DNA of 64,000 nucleotides from Undibacterium sp. YM2 (GTDB lineage: Bacteria; Pseudomonadota; Gammaproteobacteria; Burkholderiales; Burkholderiaceae_D): NCBI RefSeq assembly GCF_009937975.1, contig NZ_AP018441.1, positions 2,480,001-2,544,000 on the forward strand, read 5' to 3'. A model generated the notes under the pieces. It did no database searches and had not been told where the DNA came from. It saw only the letters and a program-made list of their open reading frames with translations. Position numbers and translations under genes: made by a program. Each line of letters begins with the position of its first letter. Position 1 is the stretch's first letter. Shown in pieces: positions 35,328 through 44,848 of the stretch.

Positions 35328-36278
35328 CTACTGTGGAACTTTCCCTTCCTTGCACCAGAGTTCCCACTCGCTGATTTGGTCACTCGCAATGGGTGTGTCT
35401 TCACCGACTACCTTTTTATGCGCAGCAATCCACAGATCGACACAATTGTTTGATGCAGTGCTTGATGCTGTGGCTGGCCTAGAAGGTGTTGCTTCAACTA
35501 CACCGTCTTTCCAGATGGTTTTTTCGATTAGCTTGCCGGTAGCTGGGTCATATTTTTCAAGCGCACCATGTAGCTTTCCGTTTGCGTAGTTCGTCTTTTG
35601 AATCAGTGTCTTACCGTTGCTGGTATAGCTGAGTAATTCCCCATCATATTGACCTTTCACGAGATGCCCTGAAAATATGAGGTTCCCCGTATTTTTATCA
35701 AAACCTTCTTCCAGGCCGTTGGCAAGACCATCTTCCCAACTGGCCTTATTTATAGTCTTTCCGGTTTCGGGGCTATTGATCAAAGATTGGCCATTTAACT
35801 TTCCATCTTTAAAATTCGCTTCGGCAAGCAGAGAGTTTTCCTTGTCTGGAGAATTGAAAACGAACTTTCCGTCGATTATATTTTTCTTGTACGGAATAAT
35901 CAGAAGTACCTTTTCTGAACCGGTGGCTTTGCATATCGCATCACCATCCAATAGGCCTTGATCTATCTTTACGTCGCAAAGTAAATGGTTTCCACCGCGA
36001 TCGAATAACACACCTACTGATGCTTTCAATAGGAAAGACTCTAAGGTGTTTGTCTGGCTTGCCGCACTGAAAACCTTTGCAAACTGCGCCAGTCCTTGGG
36101 TGGGCATCTTGTTGTATTGCAGGTTCGTGATCTTCCCATTAAACGGAGTATTGTCACCTTGCGAATAAATTTTTCCGTTTGAAATTTCAGCATTGCGATA
36201 GTCCAGCGTCTTGCCGCAACCAGCCAGCAGAATGGCTGAGCTCAGCAGTACGCAGCTGCATTTGAATTGCTTGTTCAT
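35328..36278 (-). CDS. Lipoprotein with MORN/YwqK-like repeats
   Basis: 316 residues. The signal peptide ends in the lipobox LLAGC (residues 17-21), so it is lipidated and placed in the envelope. The body contains repeated GxLNGxxxxY-like strands (FKDGKLNGQSLINSPETG, YANGKLHGALEKYDPATG, IWKDGVVEATP), the MORN-like repeats of the YwqK family. Such proteins are sometimes immunity partners of toxins, but no toxin gene adjoins it. It is followed downstream by nothing on the same strand. Confidence 0.75.
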   Translation of the reverse strand: MNKQFKCSCVLLSSAILLAGCGKTLDYRNAEISNGKIYSQGDNTPFNGKITNLQYNKMPTQGLAQFAKVFSAASQTNTLESFLLKASVGVLFDRGGNHLLCDVKIDQGLLDGDAICKATGSEKVLLIIPYKKNIIDGKFVFNSPDKENSLLAEANFKDGKLNGQSLINSPETGKTINKASWEDGLANGLEEGFDKNTGNLIFSGHLVKGQYDGELLSYTSNGKTLIQKTNYANGKLHGALEKYDPATGKLIEKTIWKDGVVEATPSRPATASSTASNNCVDLWIAAHKKVVGEDTPIASDQISEWELWCKEGKVPQ

Positions 36279-36367
36279 TGTTTCTCCTGTTTGTATATTT
36301 GAATTTCACTAAAGCTGCTAAAGGCGTTGACGGGATTAGTCTTGTTAACAGTTAAAGTGCGAAGAGC

Positions 36368-36709
36368 TTATTTTTTATAGGTCACGGTTACAGTGCCAGC
36401 GATTTTGTTCTTACCGATTTCATAGTCAGGATTGATTGTTGCCAGATTGTGTGCAGCGATGCCGATAGCTGCCGCTGCGCCAAGAAGTGCAGTTGGACCA
36501 AAAAATGATCCGGCAATTGCCGCCTTTCGATATTCGGTAAAAATTCTGCAAGTCAAGTCTGCTAAAGCGATGCGCCCCTCAATTTCAGTAACTACTGCGC
36601 TTATATCTGAGACCGCGACGATTTGGAAAGATTGTCTGGAAGCTATAAGTGAATCGATTTTTGTGCTGTTTAAGTCATTTGAAGCTATTTTCAGTATGTC
36701 TATAGTCAT
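36368..36709 (-). CDS. Small protein with glycine-rich hydrophobic segment
   Basis: 113 residues from ATG 36709, preceded by AAGACCTT on the minus strand; a longer start lacks a site. The N-terminus MTIDILKIASNDLNSTKIDS is polar. Residues about 70-92 (AIAGSFFGPTALLGAAAAIGI) are a hydrophobic glycine-zipper-like helix. It may insert in a membrane, like small toxins or stress proteins. No family named. Confidence 0.5.
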   Translation of the reverse strand: MTIDILKIASNDLNSTKIDSLIASRQSFQIVAVSDISAVVTEIEGRIALADLTCRIFTEYRKAAIAGSFFGPTALLGAAAAIGIAAHNLATINPDYEIGKNKIAGTVTVTYKK

Positions 36710-36896
36710 AAGGTCTTTCTTGGAGAATATTGAACTTCGGAAGATGGGCCTAAAACGCATTTGATTAGAAACCGATTTAGCGCGTCAATTTATAAACAGC
36801 ATTGTGAAGTCATCAGTAATTCGAGCCAAAATAATAACATATGCTACTCAAACTCTGTAGACTCAAAGTCATCTAAAAAGCAATCTTCGGTCAGTG

Positions 36897-37136
36897 ATGA
36901 CCAAAGATACAAAACCGCTAATTAGACAACTTGCCAAGGTACGTTTTGGCTTGAGGCTTCGGCTTGCTCGCGAAAATTTGCAGTTATCGCAAGAATTGCT
37001 TGCTGAAAAAGCAGGGCTTCATCGCACTTACATCGGTCAGGTTGAACGAGGCGAGCGAAACATTTCTATCGACAATATGGAAAAATTGGCTGCTGCTGTT
37101 GGTCTGGAAGTTTGGGATATGTTGCGGCCAGAATAG
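36897..37136 (+). CDS. XRE-family helix-turn-helix regulator
   Basis: 79 residues from ATG 36897 (GTG directly before it is ignored). The HTH LSQELLAEKAGLHRTYIGQV, then ERGERNISIDNMEKLAAAVG, is the standard Xre/C-protein fold. Small proteins of this kind control restriction-modification or mobile-element genes. It is divergent from nothing close; the DUF4942 methylase on the other strand ends 81 bp downstream, so a link to that methylase is possible. Confidence 0.85.
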   Translation: MTKDTKPLIRQLAKVRFGLRLRLARENLQLSQELLAEKAGLHRTYIGQVERGERNISIDNMEKLAAAVGLEVWDMLRPE

Positions 37137-37217
37137 AGAACTGAAGTTCGAAGAGAATGGCGGTCGTTGATTGCTGCATTTGCCTCGGAATTGACACTTT
37201 AAGGCAGTTGAATTTTC

Positions 37218-38792
37218 CTATACCTTAGTGGCTTTCAACATCACAACAGAAACGCTGGTACCTGCAAACTCATTGTCATAAGTCCGCACCCATTCCAACT
37301 CCCAACCCGGCAACAAGTCTTTCCCTCTCATGGATAAAGGCAATATCGCCACAATACATCCCTGCGATCTGACTAGGCTTGCCGCCGCCTCTAGATGTGA
37401 CGACGCCCGTCCATCAGAAAACGGTGGATTCATCAACACCTTGTCAAACCGCTGAGCCGTTGTCTTCGCATATTCAAGGAAATCCATTTCCAAAGTGTCG
37501 AACCCTTTCTCGTTCAGTATTTTTGCGTGCAACTGACTGATCTCAACACAGCGGGTTCGCGCCTTTGGCAGGTACCTGGCTAAGTTACCCAGCCCCGCAC
37601 TTGGCTCCAGGCAGATGTCATCATCGGCAATATCCAGTTCCCCAGCTGCGTCTTCTGCAATGGCTTCTGGCGTCGGGAAATACTGGTAGGTTGTCTTGTC
37701 TGGCAGGCAGCCGCTGGCAATCATTTCATTGAGCACCACATTCGGCTTATAGTCAAATTCGACATTCCCCTTTTTATTAATGACGCCACCAAGATATTGC
37801 AATACCCTGATTGCCTCCACCTTGGCTGGTGAAGAAACACAGTGCTGATAGTCAAACTGAAACTCAAGCGAGTTATGCCGACTACCCCGCAAGCAAGCCA
37901 ACACGTCAAGAACGGCGAATGGTAATGGCCGGTTAATCAATTGATAGTTCTTCTCCTGTTTGGCTGGTTTCTTGCGAAACTGCGCCGGAATCGCCATAGG
38001 GTAGATAGAATGCAGGACCTGGTTCAAGCGCCATGCCATGTCCGGATGGACTTCCAGATGCGCCGTACCCTTCAGATAGCAGCGTATCCGCAGCGCACCA
38101 CCGTCCAACGTCACCCATTCACCATGACGCTGTCGGGCCATGCTCACAATTCCTGATGTTGCATTCCACTTAGGCTCATCCCTGCCCATGAACTTGGCAA
38201 TCACCGCACGCAGGTCATTGATCAGCCCGGCCCTGCTGGTATCGGTACTCCACTCACTGGTGACATAGCCAATAATCATGCGTTTATTGAAACCTGCAGG
38301 CGAATTCGTGACGTGCTCGCCTGACAGTCCACGGAATATCCCGTCTACTCGTTCAGCAAAGAATTTGTGGCGAGATGCAAGCAAGTCACTGATGGTAGGG
38401 CGGACTGCTTCTTCGGTAAAATCAGGTGCGGTCATATCGCTGATGGTTTTGTTCCATTCATCACGACGTTTTTGTGGCATGACGTTTAGCACATCCGTCA
38501 TCGCCAGCGTTTTTGACCAATAGGCTGCATTCAAGGCAGCAATCGCACCAGCCGGATTGAACAGCTTCTGAACGCTGGGTTTGAAGCGATTGTGCTCATC
38601 GCCGTTTCCATCCAGAAAATACTCCATAGCTGCCGATAGTTCACCGTCGATCATGGCCGCGATGTTGATAATACGCTGACGCGTGCTGTCATATTGCCCC
38701 AACAGGCTGTCAATCAGATCTGAAGAGACCGGTGCGAAGAACTGCGCCGTATCATCCTCAATAGTAAAATCCGTCATGGTTATGTCAGTCAT
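37218..38792 (-). CDS. DUF4942 protein with N6-adenine methylase domain
   Basis: 524 residues. The N-terminal half matches DUF4942, common in integrative conjugative elements. The C-terminal domain (about 375-515) has a SAM-binding strand CLEPSAGLGNLARYLP and the catalytic VLMNPPFSDGRA (NPPF). It should methylate adenine in DNA, perhaps to protect the element from restriction. It belongs to a minus-strand set with the YqaJ and DUF932 genes, the familiar accessory cluster of such elements. Confidence 0.85.
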   Translation of the reverse strand: MTDITMTDFTIEDDTAQFFAPVSSDLIDSLLGQYDSTRQRIINIAAMIDGELSAAMEYFLDGNGDEHNRFKPSVQKLFNPAGAIAALNAAYWSKTLAMTDVLNVMPQKRRDEWNKTISDMTAPDFTEEAVRPTISDLLASRHKFFAERVDGIFRGLSGEHVTNSPAGFNKRMIIGYVTSEWSTDTSRAGLINDLRAVIAKFMGRDEPKWNATSGIVSMARQRHGEWVTLDGGALRIRCYLKGTAHLEVHPDMAWRLNQVLHSIYPMAIPAQFRKKPAKQEKNYQLINRPLPFAVLDVLACLRGSRHNSLEFQFDYQHCVSSPAKVEAIRVLQYLGGVINKKGNVEFDYKPNVVLNEMIASGCLPDKTTYQYFPTPEAIAEDAAGELDIADDDICLEPSAGLGNLARYLPKARTRCVEISQLHAKILNEKGFDTLEMDFLEYAKTTAQRFDKVLMNPPFSDGRASSHLEAAASLVRSQGCIVAILPLSMRGKDLLPGWELEWVRTYDNEFAGTSVSVVMLKATKV

Positions 38793-38911
38793 TGCATATG
38801 CTCCTGAGAATAGTAAATTTGTAGAGACTCATTGCTAATTTGGTAATGTAGCAAAAAGGATTGAAAAAAATGGGGGGAGAGATTTGCCGGGAGTAAATCC
38901 CTACAAAACAA

Positions 38912-39867
38912 TCAGGAAGATTTCTGTAACGAGGTCGGATTTTGCAGACTGAGTTTTTTGTCCAACTTATCGACCAGGCTGGGTTTGGGCCTGACCAGTG
39001 CAGGAAGCTGTTTTTCAGAGGGGGATATTTCTTGTGAAGCGGTTGCTTCAGGACGATTCTGCTCAGGATAGAATTCCTCTACGATGCCCTGAGCTTCTTC
39101 TTCACTTTCCTCAAACGCCCCTTTCGCAAACCCGAGCGCTGCGGCAGTATCCAACGCCACCTGGTCATACCCGCTATCCCTGCGCCTTTGATCCGTTTCC
39201 CTTGCTGTGGCAATGGCTGCCTCCAGCGACATGCCTTCCCGCACCGTTAAATCCACGTAATAAATAGGAGAACGATGGCTCATCGTCGTGCTTTTCCCCC
39301 TAAGCCGCAGTTCCAGCGGCAGGCATGCCAGCAAGTTGCCAGACACCGCCTGGTAATAGCTAAGACGTGCTGCCAGGGTGCGGATGCTGTTAAACCCGGT
39401 TGTCCTGAAGATGAACGACCCCAGTTCATCCTCATCCCCGATCTGCACATTCAGACGGCCATAAGGTTTGCAGGCACCACCCCTCGCCAGTTCACAACCA
39501 TCCGGCGAAGGGCAGGGAAGGCTTTGAAGTCCTGATTTGGTATAGCGTCTGCACGTTTCCCCGTTCCCCACACATAGTGGTCGGCCAGTCTGCCGGTCAA
39601 ACATACTGTACTCGGCCCGCAAGTTCAGGTCGGGTTCACTGAACAGTACCCGTACTGGTATAGAGCGTAGCTTGTCTGTTCCTCCTGCCTTTTTCCGCAA
39701 TTCTTCATTCAGTGGATGATCTACCCATCCATTTCGCCCCTGTACCTGTGAAGTGATAGTAAAAAATCTTCCTTGACTGGCAGACGCTTGCCATTCGTTT
39801 CAACAATGCTTCCTATGGAAATGCGGCCCAATATGGGAGGCGTGATAGCGAGACCTTTGATCATCAT
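38912..39867 (-). pseudogene. Hydrolase/metal-binding protein of ICE type, frameshifted
   Basis: Read from ATG 39867 (another ATG is at 39864), the protein begins MIKGLAITPPILGRISIG and runs to KEDF at a run of six A on the plus strand (39761-39766). There the frame must change by one base to continue TITSQVQGRNGW, then HPLNEELRKKAG and a full-length C-terminus ending QNPTSLQKSS at 38912. Inserting one base gives about 318 residues, the normal size of this family, with cysteines CRRY and CELARGG that look metal-binding. Either the gene is dead, uses slippage, or one base is missing in the assembly. Confidence 0.75.
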
Positions 39868-39882
39868 GATTCCTTGAAATAA

Positions 39883-39920
39883 AAAAAGAAAGCCTGTCCT
39901 CTGGTAATCAGGGGCAGGCT
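39883..39920 (-). terminator. Minus-strand terminator after the YqaJ gene
   Basis: AGCCTG (39891-39896) and CAGGCT (39915-39920) pair, with inner CCTCT/GGGG partly pairing. On the minus strand the stem is followed by TTTCTTTTTTT (39881-39890 read backwards), as a Rho-independent terminator for the YqaJ gene. Confidence 0.7.
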
Positions 39921-39997
39921 GTATGAACTTGCGGAAGGGGAAAATGCAGCTTGATTAAACTGGCAGTAAAGGGAAAATTCGCCAACATCCGGATTGC

Positions 39998-41017
39998 TCA
40001 GTCACCAGTTTCAGGAGCCAGCAAGAATCGTCGGCTACCCGGTCTGAGCAGCGGATAACGCTCAAGCAAATCCGGTTGATCCAGCAGCAGCTTCTCAACA
40101 TCAAGACGTCCACTGTCTTTCGAACGCTTCCAACTGACACGACCAGTTTCAAAACTCGCCGTACTCGCATTCTCCATGCGCTGCTGGATTTGCTGTGCAA
40201 GCAAAGCGGCCAGTTCTTCCCGGTTCGCTATATCCGTCCGCAGATTGACCAGATCAGCAAAGATGGCTGACATTTCCGTATCATTGGTGAAATCGAGATG
40301 ATTGCCAGAATCATGCGGATACAGGCAGCGCAAAGCGATATCGGCAGATTCTGAGCCGTCTGCCGGTGGCGGTGTATCCGTTTCCACGTAATACCAGAAC
40401 TGTCTTTCCAGTGCGATCAGTCGGGCAATCAACTCATCATCACGGGTAATCCGGTATATCCTGATTTCCTGCCCACATACCAGCACGCAGACATCGGCAG
40501 CGGTTTTGCCTGTCACGGCAAGCTGATGCTGTACCTGGCAGATTATGTATTCCGGCACCCCCTCACGCCACAACCGGACTCCAAATTCCCCGGCAGTCTT
40601 GCATTCCAGTATTTGCACATCTGGTGCGCCAGTCACTTCCCGGTCAATATTTGCCAGCATCCAGAATTTATCGGGATCAGGATGCTGTAGTACCGCATTG
40701 ATCTTCCTCACCCGGTTGCCCGTGCGGCGGGTGTAATGTGCTGCGACTATGGGTTCCAGCAAACTTCCCCAATAGGTGGGACTGGTTTCATCATTGGGGT
40801 CAATTTTAGGCAAACCCGCATCCCGGCCAGTCTTGATCATCCACAGTTCCAGAGGTGACTGATAGGGATTCAGGCCGACTGCGGTACCGGCATCGCTACT
40901 GCCTATGCCTTGTTTGCGTATAGTCAACCAGTCATCGCGGCTGAGTTCCTTGGTTTTAACCAGCTTCAGGGCAGGGCGGCTGGATTTAAGTAAAGCATCT
41001 TTTTCTGCGACAGACAT
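39998..41017 (-). CDS. YqaJ-family viral recombinase (lambda-type exonuclease)
   Basis: 339 residues from ATG 41017 (MSVAEKDALLKSSRP); the frame is open further upstream but the extra part lies in a terminator and is rejected. GIGSSDAGTAVGLNPYQSPL, MLANIDREV and ILECKTAGEF form the nuclease core; D and E-x-K of the PD-(D/E)XK site are in PDVQILECK. It should degrade one strand of double-stranded DNA ends and work with an annealing protein. The DUF932 gene upstream is its usual neighbour. Confidence 0.9.
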   Translation of the reverse strand: MSVAEKDALLKSSRPALKLVKTKELSRDDWLTIRKQGIGSSDAGTAVGLNPYQSPLELWMIKTGRDAGLPKIDPNDETSPTYWGSLLEPIVAAHYTRRTGNRVRKINAVLQHPDPDKFWMLANIDREVTGAPDVQILECKTAGEFGVRLWREGVPEYIICQVQHQLAVTGKTAADVCVLVCGQEIRIYRITRDDELIARLIALERQFWYYVETDTPPPADGSESADIALRCLYPHDSGNHLDFTNDTEMSAIFADLVNLRTDIANREELAALLAQQIQQRMENASTASFETGRVSWKRSKDSGRLDVEKLLLDQPDLLERYPLLRPGSRRFLLAPETGD

Positions 41018-41054
41018 AGGTGTCTCCAGATTTATAAAAATAAAAGGGAATAAA

Positions 41055-41088
41055 AAGCAAAAAGCCCGGTAAGCAAAAGCTACCGGGC
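41055..41088 (-). terminator. Minus-strand terminator after the DUF932 gene
   Basis: GCCCGGTA (41064-41071) and TACCGGGC (41081-41088) are perfect 8-base arms. On the minus strand the stem is followed by TTTTTGCTTTTTATT. It separates DUF932 from the YqaJ gene, so the two are separate transcripts. Confidence 0.85.
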
Positions 41089-41189
41089 AGCAGGGTTGAC
41101 GTTTCCAGTTTATGGTGCCCGAAACGTCCATAGACACTTATATTTGTTATTGACGCTATTGTTTCGATGGCTGGTAGCAATGAATATGC

Positions 41190-42149
41190 CTATGCCACCA
41201 TCAACAGCGCCTGATCCAGAGCTTTTTGCTTCAGAGACGCACCCTGACCAAACCAGGCTGATTCCAGCCGGTGGTCAGTGGTACGTGCCCGTTTCTGGTG
41301 ATCTACGTATTCAGTAACAGAATTCAGCAAGCCAAATGCTGTTCCCTTGGAAGAACTCAGTTCCGCACCTTTACCCTGGCCGTCATACAACTCCTGTACT
41401 TTCTTCATGGCACGTTCATTTGTGAGACCAGAAGCGGTGTTGCTGGGATCAGTGAAGACACGCAGGAAGTAATTCATGGCTTCATGCGATTTCACCTTGC
41501 GTTCAGAGAGAGTCTTCATGCGGTACATGAAGGCATCCCAGGAAGCGACAGAAATACCTAACTGACGTTTGACGGCTTGCGCATCAAAGTTGGTGTTGTG
41601 CGGCACTTTGACAGACCCGCTGGAATTATTCAGAGCTACCGCCAGGGTGTTATTACACACGACGCGGATACTGGTGAACTGTGCAGTGGTCGCCAGACTG
41701 CCATCGCAGGCAGTCGCCAGCAGCAGATAGGCTTTCACAACATCGTTACCCTTGATGGTGGCTGACTGATTGGTCTTAGCCAGCGCCCAGACCTTGCGGC
41801 CTTCTTTTAGGACGCCAGCTGTTTCCAGCTCAAACCCGGATACTTCCGTCAGGTCACGGTAAAACTCCAGGATTTCGCGGGGCTGCACGACCTGGTAACG
41901 GTTGGATACGACTGACAATGCTGCCTTGGTATCAGAGCGGTACAGTACCTTTTGTTCAGGGAAAGTCATGATAGCGCCGAGATTGCCAGCACTTTCGCTC
42001 ATGTATCGTACTGGCGATTCTTTGATGTCGAAAGCCATTCCGGCTTGTTTGGCCCAGACTTCGATGGGTTGTTTGGCAGTGAGTTTGTTACCCAGGCCGT
42101 GCCAGGGCACTTCGTTAACGTAAGCCATGGTTTCGATGAGGTGTGCCAT
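41190..42149 (-). CDS. DUF932 family protein
   Basis: 319 residues from ATG 42149 (MAHLIETMAYVNEVPWHGLG), a typical DUF932 start. VNEVPWHGLG, VSNRYQVVQPREILEFYRDL and TSIRVVCNNTL are conserved family segments. DUF932 proteins accompany phage- or element-encoded exonucleases and are thought to take part in single-strand annealing recombination, though no activity is settled. It forms, with the YqaJ gene downstream, a probable recombination pair. Confidence 0.88.
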   Translation of the reverse strand: MAHLIETMAYVNEVPWHGLGNKLTAKQPIEVWAKQAGMAFDIKESPVRYMSESAGNLGAIMTFPEQKVLYRSDTKAALSVVSNRYQVVQPREILEFYRDLTEVSGFELETAGVLKEGRKVWALAKTNQSATIKGNDVVKAYLLLATACDGSLATTAQFTSIRVVCNNTLAVALNNSSGSVKVPHNTNFDAQAVKRQLGISVASWDAFMYRMKTLSERKVKSHEAMNYFLRVFTDPSNTASGLTNERAMKKVQELYDGQGKGAELSSSKGTAFGLLNSVTEYVDHQKRARTTDHRLESAWFGQGASLKQKALDQALLMVA

Positions 42150-42305
42150 AAATATTTTTCCTTGTTTAAAGATGCAAGTAGTCATGTCGCTGAGACAGAA
42201 ATACAAAAATCAACGCAGCTTGTAATGACGATGCGGGTGGGGGAGAGGTAATACAGAAAGGGTGAAACGAAGTGTGAAACAGAAATGAATAACGCTAGCA
42301 AGAGA

Positions 42306-43112
42306 TCAATAGACCTCCTGAGAATAGGTATGACCGCATTCCTGACACTCATAATTGTCCAGGATGCGGTCATCAAGGACCGCACCCAGTCTGACGCCCA
42401 CAGAGCAACCGGTAGCACCACCAACCAGGCCTCCGATAATGGCACCGGCAATACTGCCGATGACTATTCCAACCGGACCTGCCGCAGCACCAGTAACTGC
42501 ACCGACCTCGGCTCCGCCGAAGAAGCTGACAGCACCTGCAGTCACACCAGCTACCGTACCAATGGCACCACCAGCTTTTTTAGCATAGTTGCGTATCTGG
42601 ACTTGGTGCGAGCCGCACCAGGGACAACTGAGCCCCTGTTCTACTGGCATGGGATCAAAATCCTCTTCCATCAGGAACGCCTCGCTATCAGCGGCAGGTG
42701 CGGATTCATCGGTACCGGAATACAAGTTCTGCCGATGAGCATCAGTACCCAATGAAGAGGAAAGGGTAGAACGGCAGACTGGCTTGCCCAGCAGATGACG
42801 CAGTTTCCAGACTCTTGCCATGGAAATCAGGAACAGGATGAACGAAGAAAACATTGCAGCCTCCATGTCAACTTCTGCTTCTCCACCAAAGGCAAAGAAG
42901 AGATAAGCAATGAATGAAATTAGAAAAAAAGCGGATGGCTGTAAGTAGCTGCGCGAGCCTGGCATTGCAGTAGTCCTACCAAGCAGTGGCCTGGCTCTTA
43001 GAGAGAGCTCGAGTTCTGCTAGTTTCCTCGCCATGAAGAGTGGGGTGAACAAAATAATCGATATAAGAATGAGGATGAAATTAAACAGGGTAAAGAAGAG
43101 ATTGGCTGTCAT
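42306..43112 (-). CDS. Membrane protein with glycine zipper inside a split zinc ribbon
   Basis: 268 residues from ATG 43112 (MTANLFFTLFNFILILISII). Two or three transmembrane segments occupy the first 110 residues. Near residue 180 comes CPWCG, then a 70-residue alanine/glycine-rich hydrophobic stretch with a GAxxGxxxG pattern, and close to the end CQECG. The two cysteine pairs look like the halves of one zinc ribbon held around a glycine-zipper hairpin. Function unknown. The N-terminal part is paralogous to the next gene. Confidence 0.65.
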   Translation of the reverse strand: MTANLFFTLFNFILILISIILFTPLFMARKLAELELSLRARPLLGRTTAMPGSRSYLQPSAFFLISFIAYLFFAFGGEAEVDMEAAMFSSFILFLISMARVWKLRHLLGKPVCRSTLSSSLGTDAHRQNLYSGTDESAPAADSEAFLMEEDFDPMPVEQGLSCPWCGSHQVQIRNYAKKAGGAIGTVAGVTAGAVSFFGGAEVGAVTGAAAGPVGIVIGSIAGAIIGGLVGGATGCSVGVRLGAVLDDRILDNYECQECGHTYSQEVY

Positions 43113-43395
43113 AAGGATTTCCTTTATGTCGTATGGGTTTCTGAGATAAGGGCATAGAAGCATCAGGCAACAATGATTGCCGGATGCCAGGGGAGTGATA
43201 TGTGGCTGAAATTATTTTGAATCTGGACTTAATCAGACAAATATCGTCAGATTCAAGTTGAGAGTCTTGATATCGGACGTGTTAATAACTTACAGGAAGT
43301 GCCATTTAAAGACTTGAGAGGGAAGGGTACGATCAGGAGGGAAAACTATGCTCAGGTAGGAAATATGAGCGAATTTCTGGAAGTGTGAAACAAAC

Positions 43396-43725
43396 TCAGG
43401 GTTTGCCCAACATCATTCTTAGCATCCATACTCTGGACAGGGATATCAGGAATAGGACAAGCAGTGTAAATGCAGCAAAGTACATGTCAACATTTTCGCG
43501 GACGGCAATGAACATATACGCGACTAGAGAAATACAAAAATACAGGCATACGCGGATATAACTGCGATTGCTCTTGCGGGCGACAGCTCTTGCCAACGCT
43601 GGTCGGGATTTAATTGCTTCGTGCAATGCCTCGGCGCTCGATGCTTTAAGGAGCGGGCGGTAGAGGATAACAGTAGCCAGGGTGAGTACGGCATTGAAGA
43701 TAGTGAAGAAAATGTTGTGATCCAT
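43396..43725 (-). CDS. Short paralogue of the preceding membrane protein
   Basis: 109 residues from ATG 43725 (MDHNIFFTIFNAVLTLATVI). It matches the N-terminal half of the 42306-43112 protein: FFT-FN at the start, a SRPAL-AR segment, S-SYI, and R-W-LR-LGKP at the end. It stops where the zinc ribbon and zipper of its neighbour begin. It may be a half-length relative from duplication. Both have the leader SIKEILM-like ribosome-binding region in common (AGGATTTCCTTTAT on the plus strand). Confidence 0.6.
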   Translation of the reverse strand: MDHNIFFTIFNAVLTLATVILYRPLLKASSAEALHEAIKSRPALARAVARKSNRSYIRVCLYFCISLVAYMFIAVRENVDMYFAAFTLLVLFLISLSRVWMLRMMLGKP

Positions 43726-43976
43726 GAGGATTTCCTTTATTGAATATTCTGATGAGGGAGGGGACTGGGTATCAGGGAGAAACAACTTCTGATTCCAATT
43801 TGGTGATATGTGACTGAGAATTTTTAGAAGACAGCTTGGAGATACTTGAAATCTGCTACTAAATTATTGGGGCGGCGTTATAATTTAGTACACACTCGCG
43901 ATAGCTTCTTGACATCGCAGTGAGGGCAGTAATTGACGGATTTCTGTTGAACTGATTCGAGGTTATTAAAAGCGAT

Positions 43977-44843
43977 ATGGCTAACAACGATACAAAACAG
44001 AATAAGAGCTCAAATGAAATGAGCAATCGGGTTTCCAATTACTGGAAATACTTCCTGCTCATTCTCAGTGGGATAGCTTTAGTTGCCGGAATCGGCTATC
44101 TGTTATGTGGATTCACAGCAAATGGCACAGCCCTGGCCGTGTTAGGCATGGCGATATCAGTATTGGCTATTCCAGAGCGATTCGATTCATTCAAGGCTTT
44201 AGGATTTGAAGCAAAATTGAGAGAGGTCAAAAATGATCTCCATGATCAATTAAAGGCAGAATTCCTTGAGTCATCCCGAATTCATGCAAATTTCTTGTTT
44301 CAGCAACTGTCTTTACTTGGACGGCGAGAAACGGAGCCAAGAGTGCAGAGCCTGGAGAAAGCCAAGAGAATCTTCAATCATTTGTCAGATATTGGAATGT
44401 CTGCGGAAGAACTGGAAGAAGTCAGCAAGCCCTGGCATCGGTCGGTTTTTATTGATCTTATTTCCCCTGCGGATAAAGCCATTCATGCATGTTTAAGTCT
44501 GTTGACGCAGCACCTTGTTGAATTACAGAGATCTGGTGCAGACAATAGTGAGGCAATCAAGTTAACTGAACAAGCGATAGCCATTCGTGGAAAGATGCTA
44601 AGCATGTTTAATGTCGAACCAGAAGATTGGTTGAAATCTATGCAGGAAGTCCTGCTAGCAATTCGCGGCGCAAATTTAGGAGAGGCGCAGAGTCATTTTA
44701 ATGATTCTTTCGGGGAGGCCGAATCATCCCTCGGCTATGCGCAAGATTACTGGAAGACGAAGGCTCTGAAAAATGAAGCATATTGGAAGGCGTTGGTCAC
44801 TCCTGATAACGAAATTTGGCAGCAGTTTTCAAACTCTGTTTAA
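43977..44843 (+). CDS. Two-helix membrane protein, first gene of a two-gene unit
   Basis: 288 residues. Two transmembrane helices lie at about 24-47 (YFLLILSGIALVAGIGYLL) and 51-66 (ANGTALAVLGMAISVLAIP). The remaining 220 residues are a soluble helical domain (coiled-coil-like VKNDLHDQLKAEFLESSR and helical bundle). No family recognised. The gene ends 5 bp before the nuclease-like gene, so they are expected to be co-transcribed. A membrane protein plus a nuclease is a frequent layout in defence systems. Confidence 0.6.
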   Translation: MANNDTKQNKSSNEMSNRVSNYWKYFLLILSGIALVAGIGYLLCGFTANGTALAVLGMAISVLAIPERFDSFKALGFEAKLREVKNDLHDQLKAEFLESSRIHANFLFQQLSLLGRRETEPRVQSLEKAKRIFNHLSDIGMSAEELEEVSKPWHRSVFIDLISPADKAIHACLSLLTQHLVELQRSGADNSEAIKLTEQAIAIRGKMLSMFNVEPEDWLKSMQEVLLAIRGANLGEAQSHFNDSFGEAESSLGYAQDYWKTKALKNEAYWKALVTPDNEIWQQFSNSV

Positions 44844-44848
44844 TCCCC

